Assembly (NCBI GenBank): GCA_017392945.1
Contig: JAFOSK010000126.1
Span: 1-32,580, forward strand
Reading direction: 5' to 3'
Length of the DNA stretch: 32,580 nt
Source of the DNA: Treponema sp.
Lineage (GTDB): Bacteria; Spirochaetota; Spirochaetia; Treponematales; Treponemataceae
Below are positions 28,284-32,580 of this stretch, in pieces; positions within the stretch are counted from its first letter, which is position 1; the number at the start of each line of letters is the position of its first letter. The notes below the pieces were generated by a model. That model made no database searches and was not told the origin of the DNA. It saw only the letters and a list, made by a program, of their open reading frames with translations. Made by a program: the position numbers and the translations under genes.

Positions 28284-31200
28284 TTTTCACCGTCCTGATT
28301 GTCGTCACCTATAATCATTTCAGAAACATCTGTAAGAGCCTGCTGAAGTTCCTTTAAGCGAGCAGCCAAAGCTCTTCGGGATTTTGTCTTGCTGGTGTTT
28401 GCCTTATCTGCAAGAACCCGCACAATCTTTGGCTTTTCGGCTGTCTCCCTAAGCGTTGTGGCTTCTATTGCCTGCTCAATCCGCTCATTCTGAATCGTTG
28501 TTTCTGCGCTCTTTATAGCCTGCTCAGCTTCCTGTTCAACAGTAAGTCCGGCAGTTTCTTCCATAGCTTCTTCCTTTTGTTCAACCGGGGAACTGATTCT
28601 GTGAGTTTCCTTTTCTTCAATTTCAGAACCAACGAAGAAAGAAGTGTCCTGCTTTTCCTTTGCACGTTCCTCTAAAATCTTACGTTCCCGTTTTGCATTA
28701 AAGATGTAATAGATTACCGGCATTACGAACAACGTCATAAGTGAACCAAAGCTCATACCACCAAGAACTGTAAGTCCGATCGGTTGAGTCATCTGACCTC
28801 CTTCTCCTGGGAAGAACGCCATAGGAATAAGAGAGGTAATTGTTGTAAGCGTAGACATAAGGATTGGTCTCAAGCGGTTGCGGGCAGCCTCTACACAGCC
28901 TTCTTCCAGACTGTAGCCGCGCTTACGCAGCAGGTTAGTGTAGTCTACAAGTACAATACCGTTGTTTACAATCGTACCTACAAGAACCAGCATACCTACA
29001 ACAGAAACTACGTTCATCATTGTTCCTGTCAAAAGATAGATTAATACAACTCCAATGAACGAAAGCGGAATTGTAAATATGATAATGTACGGATCCCTAA
29101 ACGATTCAAACTGACTCGCCATTACCGCAAAAACAAGACATGCCGCCATAATAATTACAACCGCAAATTTCTGAATTGCTTCTACCATGTCTTTGTATGA
29201 ACCGTCATAGGAGATAATCAGGTTTTCATCCTGAATTACGTTTTCCTTGATTATGCTGTCTACCTTCTTCTGGATTACACCAAGAGAATAGCCCTTCTTT
29301 GGCTGAAGAGAAATTCGGATTGTTCGGGTCTGGCTTTCGCGTCTGATCTGAACCGGAGAAAGTGCCTGTTCGTAGCGAGAGAAGCTTGCAAACGGAATTC
29401 TCTGACCTGAAGAGTTCATAACATAAAGCTGCTCAAGATCTGTAAACTTCTGCTTGTCGGCAGAATCTAGACGGACAATCATATCAATCTGTGTACCGTG
29501 GTCATCGTAACGACTGGCTGTCTTACCATTGATTGCGGCATTAAGCTCCGCACCTGCAGAATATGCGTTTACACCAAGCTCGTACATGCGGTTTCTATCC
29601 ATGTTGATCTTAAGCTCTGGAAGTCCGTCTTCAAGGTCTATTGTCGTTTCATTTACATAATCAGAAGCATGATCCTTAATAAGCTGCTGAATCTGCCGCG
29701 CTGTAGAGCGGGCAATATCCAGATTGTCTGAACTTACTACTACATCAATTGCAGACTTTGTTGGATTCATGTTTCCTGTACCAAATACAAATTCTGCACC
29801 TGGGAATACATTAAAATACTTTCGGATCTTTTCCTTTGCCGATTCTTCGTTATCCCAGCCCGGCTGGCGTTCATTTTCGTTATAAAGCGTAATCGTAAGT
29901 TCCGCAGTATTTGAATCCGAAGAACTGCTAAGCATGTTTGAGCCACCAACAGACGTAGTCGTAAACTTAACGCCCTTAAGCTCCGGCAATACGTTTTCCT
30001 TCATCTGATAGATAACTTCGCGCGTTACGTCGATTGTAGTTCCTTTTGGCATTGTAAGATCTACAAGTATCTGAGTAGACGGAACCTCCGGCATAAAGAT
30101 AAATCCTACAACCGACACTCCGTAAATAGACAGTACAAAAAGACCGAAAACAGCAAATATTGTAAGCTTTCTGTGATGAAGAACCCAGCGTACTCCGTTT
30201 GCATAACCGTTATCAAGGTGTTCAAAGAAGCGTCCCATTACGCGGTCAAATGCAGCCGCAATCTTATTTTTCTTTACCGAAGAAGGCTTGCCTACAACAA
30301 GGTACTTTGAAGAAAGAACCGGTACAAGAATAGCCGCAATAGCCAGCGAACAAAGCAGAGAGAAGATGATTGTAAACGCAAATGCAATGAACATCTGTCC
30401 CATCATTCCAAGCATTTTCTTGAGCATGACCATTGGAAGGAAGATACATACAGTTGTAAGTGTTGAACCTGTAATAGAGCCAAGCATTTCTTCTGAACCA
30501 AGGACAGCCGCCACTTCCGGCTTTGCGTCGCGCTCGCGGTAGCTGAAAATATTTTCCAATATTACGATTGAGTTATCGACAAGCATACCTATACCCAGAA
30601 GCAAGCCGGACAAAGTCATCATGTTGATAGAAAGTCCGCAGAAATACATAAGCGTAAGCGTAACAATTACGGACATTGGAATTGCAAGCGCAATGATAAA
30701 CGTACTCTTAAACGACCTTAAGAAGATGTACAGGATGACAACGGCAAGAACAATACCTTCCATAAGCGACTTAACTACAGTCATGATTGTATTGTTGATG
30801 TCGTCTGCGTTGTTTGCAGTTTCTACAACTTCTACATCAGCAGGGAGTGTATTCTTGAGTTCCGGCAAAAGCCTGCGTACTCTCTTTGCAGTTTCTACCG
30901 TGTTTTTTCCGGACTGCTTTGTTACAAGCAGAAGAATAGACGGCTTGTCTTCGTAAAAAGCAAGACTTGTTGTATCTTTGTAGCCTTCGTAAACGTTTGC
31001 AAGGTCACGCAGAAGAACATCTACCTTGTCACCGTTAGCCTTACGTGGCTGCGAAACTACAGTGTTCTTTACGTCCTCAATTGATTTATAGGTACCTTCC
31101 GCAGAGATGGAATAGTTTGAATCTCCCTGTGCAATGCTACCACCAGAACTTGTAATGTTCTGCACGCTGATTGTCTGAGCAATACTTGAAAAAGTAAGTC

Positions 31201-31786
31201 CGTAAGCGTCAAGCCTGTCGCGCGGAATGTCTATGATTACAGCCTTCTCTCTATCACCAACAACAGTTACAGAAGCAACGCCATCTATCTGTTCAAGACG
31301 TGGAGTAATAATATCATCAACATAGGAACTTAATTCTTCCGGAGTTCGTGTTCCAGTAACAACAAGATGCATAATAGGCATCATGGACGGATCCATCTTA
31401 AAAATGATAGGACTATCCGAATTGTCAGGAAGATAGTTACGCACCATATCGACCTTATCACGGATTTCATTTGAAGCCGCATCCAGGTTGGTTCCAAATT
31501 CAAATTCCATGATGATAAGACTGGTTCCCGTCTGAGAGCGGGACTTACAGTGCTTTAAGCCAGAAACACCGGACAGCGAACTTTCCAGCGTACGGGTTAC
31601 GCTTTTTTCTACTTCTTCCGGTCCAGCGTTTGAATAATTTGTATATACAAGGATATATGGAATATCCATATCCGGGTACATATCAACCGGAAGAGTTACC
31701 GTACAGTAAATACCAAGCGCTGCCAAAAGCATAAAAATGATAAGAATCATTGTAGGCCTTTTTACAGCAAATTTAGAAATTGACAT
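28280..31786 (-). CDS. RND efflux pump, AcrB/HAE1 family permease
   Basis: A proton-driven inner-membrane exporter expected to work with a membrane fusion protein and a TolC-like channel. It has 1168 residues with two repeats of membrane bundle plus porter domain: TM1 at 10-30, porter domain 40-330, TM2-6 at about 335-500 with the proton-relay Asp404 in GMLVDNSIVILENIF, TM7 at about 540, a second porter domain, and the last TMs ending near 1040 (MPVIYYIF). The remaining ~125 residues form an unusual Glu/Lys-rich, probably coiled-coil cytoplasmic tail. Pumps of this family normally end soon after TM12. The start follows GGAGA. Upstream lies the fusion-protein gene, downstream the PII-like gene. 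The substrate is unknown. Confidence 0.95.
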   Translation of the reverse strand: MSISKFAVKRPTMILIIFMLLAALGIYCTVTLPVDMYPDMDIPYILVYTNYSNAGPEEVEKSVTRTLESSLSGVSGLKHCKSRSQTGTSLIIMEFEFGTNLDAASNEIRDKVDMVRNYLPDNSDSPIIFKMDPSMMPIMHLVVTGTRTPEELSSYVDDIITPRLEQIDGVASVTVVGDREKAVIIDIPRDRLDAYGLTFSSIAQTISVQNITSSGGSIAQGDSNYSISAEGTYKSIEDVKNTVVSQPRKANGDKVDVLLRDLANVYEGYKDTTSLAFYEDKPSILLLVTKQSGKNTVETAKRVRRLLPELKNTLPADVEVVETANNADDINNTIMTVVKSLMEGIVLAVVILYIFLRSFKSTFIIALAIPMSVIVTLTLMYFCGLSINMMTLSGLLLGIGMLVDNSIVILENIFSYRERDAKPEVAAVLGSEEMLGSITGSTLTTVCIFLPMVMLKKMLGMMGQMFIAFAFTIIFSLLCSLAIAAILVPVLSSKYLVVGKPSSVKKNKIAAAFDRVMGRFFEHLDNGYANGVRWVLHHRKLTIFAVFGLFVLSIYGVSVVGFIFMPEVPSTQILVDLTMPKGTTIDVTREVIYQMKENVLPELKGVKFTTTSVGGSNMLSSSSDSNTAELTITLYNENERQPGWDNEESAKEKIRKYFNVFPGAEFVFGTGNMNPTKSAIDVVVSSDNLDIARSTARQIQQLIKDHASDYVNETTIDLEDGLPELKINMDRNRMYELGVNAYSAGAELNAAINGKTASRYDDHGTQIDMIVRLDSADKQKFTDLEQLYVMNSSGQRIPFASFSRYEQALSPVQIRRESQTRTIRISLQPKKGYSLGVIQKKVDSIIKENVIQDENLIISYDGSYKDMVEAIQKFAVVIIMAACLVFAVMASQFESFRDPYIIIFTIPLSFIGVVLIYLLTGTMMNVVSVVGMLVLVGTIVNNGIVLVDYTNLLRKRGYSLEEGCVEAARNRLRPILMSTLTTITSLIPMAFFPGEGGQMTQPIGLTVLGGMSFGSLMTLFVMPVIYYIFNAKRERKILEERAKEKQDTSFFVGSEIEEKETHRISSPVEQKEEAMEETAGLTVEQEAEQAIKSAETTIQNERIEQAIEATTLRETAEKPKIVRVLADKANTSKTKSRRALAARLKELQQALTDVSEMIIGDDNQDGEK

Positions 31787-31953
31787 CTAATTCTCCAAAA
31801 AAATATAAATACGGATATATAACAATATCGGCCATTGACTAGTCCCTGACTGGTTACCGAACCTGTCGATGTACCTCCGAAGGACTTGTCAAAATGACCA
31901 TATTATGATGATTTCAAGCCCGCGGTTATCGAACGACGTCGAGACACACCCCT
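31787..31953. repeat. Intergenic region with degenerate repeat
   Basis: The gap between the fusion-protein gene and the pump gene (167 nt). The words ACCTGTCGATGTACC (31861-31875) and GACGTCGAGACAC (31934-31946) recall the TGTCGA core of the REP-like elements, but no clean stem remains. No gene is visible. The pump gene keeps its own ribosome-binding site (GGAGA). Confidence 0.35.
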
Positions 31954-32460
31954 TTATTCAACAATAGAAACTACATTTACCTTTGCACCGTCAGAAAGCA
32001 GCGACTGTCCCTTGATTACTACAAGATCACCAGGTGTAATACCCATTTCAACTTCCTGCTTGTCATCTACACGGATACCGCGCTTTACAGGGCTTGCCTT
32101 TACGGTATTTGTAAGAGTATCCACAATGTAAACGATGTCTTCTTCATTTCTGCGTACGATTACATTGGTAGGAATAACAATTGTATTTTTCTTTGTATCT
32201 GTAATAAGCCTGATTCGTGCATACATTCCAGCTCTAAGTCTTGAATCACTTGGAGTCTGCAAAAGCTTGATTCCAAGAGTTCTTGTGTTTACGTCAAGAA
32301 TAGGATCAATTTCTACAAGCTTTGCAGGAAATGTCTTTCCAGGATATGCGTCAAATGTAAGGATTGCCTTCTGGTTCTTGGAAACGCGGCTCATAAAGCG
32401 TTCTGCTACGTTTGTCTTAATTTCAAGCTGACCTGTTGAACTGATTTTTCCTACAGATGG
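31954..32460 (-). CDS. RND membrane fusion protein (AcrA/HlyD type), C-terminal part
   Basis: The periplasmic adaptor that links the RND pump to the outer-membrane channel. About 169 residues remain. SVGKISSTGQLEIKTNVAE enters the beta-barrel domain, followed by KAILTFDAYPGKTFPAKLVEIDPILDVNTRT (family hallmark), RAGMYARIRLIT, VIPTNVIVRR, and the membrane-proximal domain to the stop at 31954. The lipoyl and hairpin domains are missing. The frame runs into a TGA just beyond 32490, and the sequence from about 32461 no longer fits the family. The gene is therefore either disrupted or joined to unrelated sequence at the end of the window. It is the first gene of the operon with the pump. Confidence 0.85.
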   Translation of the reverse strand, partial: PSVGKISSTGQLEIKTNVAERFMSRVSKNQKAILTFDAYPGKTFPAKLVEIDPILDVNTRTLGIKLLQTPSDSRLRAGMYARIRLITDTKKNTIVIPTNVIVRRNEEDIVYIVDTLTNTVKASPVKRGIRVDDKQEVEMGITPGDLVVIKGQSLLSDGAKVNVVSIVE

Positions 32461-32580
32461 GCAGAGCTTCAAACTGATTGCAAGTCCCGTGACGAGATTT
32501 CAGGCACAGATTGCCTCGCTTACCATGCAGGCCAGCGCTCTTGTGGCCAACGATGTGGCCAAGATGGAGACGGGCTATAC
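32461..32580 (+). other. Discordant sequence at window end, open frame on the plus strand
   Basis: From 32462 the plus strand is open to the end (frame from 32462): QSFKLIASPVTRFQAQIA, then SLTMQASALVANDVAKMETG. Codons prefer G/C in the third position (GCC, GTG, AAG, GAG), unlike the rest of the window. Meanwhile the minus-strand fusion-protein frame is lost. It could be a gene from another genome joined in assembly, or a real rearrangement. The product was not recognised. Confidence 0.4.

Overview
The window looks like a chromosomal segment of a spirochete, most likely a host-associated Treponema. This is inferred from gene content, not from any search: an XPB-type helicase followed by a companion protein, a SlyX-type protein, many lipoproteins with loose lipoboxes, an RND pump with a small PII-like companion, TTG/GTG starts, AT-rich genes, and GC-richer palindromic repeats between the genes.

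Layout. 1-8155 is an accessory-looking region. Two near-identical TetR regulators (203-859 and 7517-8155) with duplicated operator/promoter regions bracket it. Between them lie a two-component system with an ECF-S-like membrane protein (877-3186, minus), a PD-(D/E)XK-like gene, a leucine-rich-repeat lipoprotein, an ATPase remnant, a cyclophilin-like lipoprotein, a cluster of hairpins, and a secreted alpha/beta hydrolase that diverges from the second TetR. 8156-9034 is a debris field: a decayed membrane-protein fragment, terminators, nested palindromes and three extra copies of the aspS 3' end. 9035-10888 is aspS, which carries a palindromic repeat inside its reading frame.

11264-13585 holds a divergent envelope-polysaccharide pair, a WecA-type phosphoglycosyl transferase (with an 8-base homopolymer in its upstream region) and a Wzz chain-length regulator. 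13640-17199 is a plus-strand operon of a CrtI-type oxidoreductase, a phosphoglycolate-phosphatase-like HAD enzyme and an M18 aminopeptidase. 17221-22364 is a minus-strand envelope cluster: an NlpC/P60 protein with a barrel-like C-terminus, a lipoprotein, SlyX, and a large HELIH metallopeptidase with a barrel-like C-terminus. A LolA-like periplasmic protein follows at 22474-23289.

23546-27785 holds an XPB helicase and a partner that appears to share its damage-recognition-like domain; the gap between them contains a striking multi-helix structure (25435-25586). 27984-32460 is an RND efflux operon on the minus strand (membrane fusion protein, AcrB-type pump, PG0541-type protein). The last ~120 bases appear foreign to it and may be an assembly join.

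No tRNA, rRNA, CRISPR array or intact insertion sequence was recognised. The most unusual content is structural: repeat-in-repeat palindromes, serial aspS 3'-end copies, a long branched inverted-repeat structure, and a recurring -10 box placed 6 nt before start codons that lack ribosome-binding sites.
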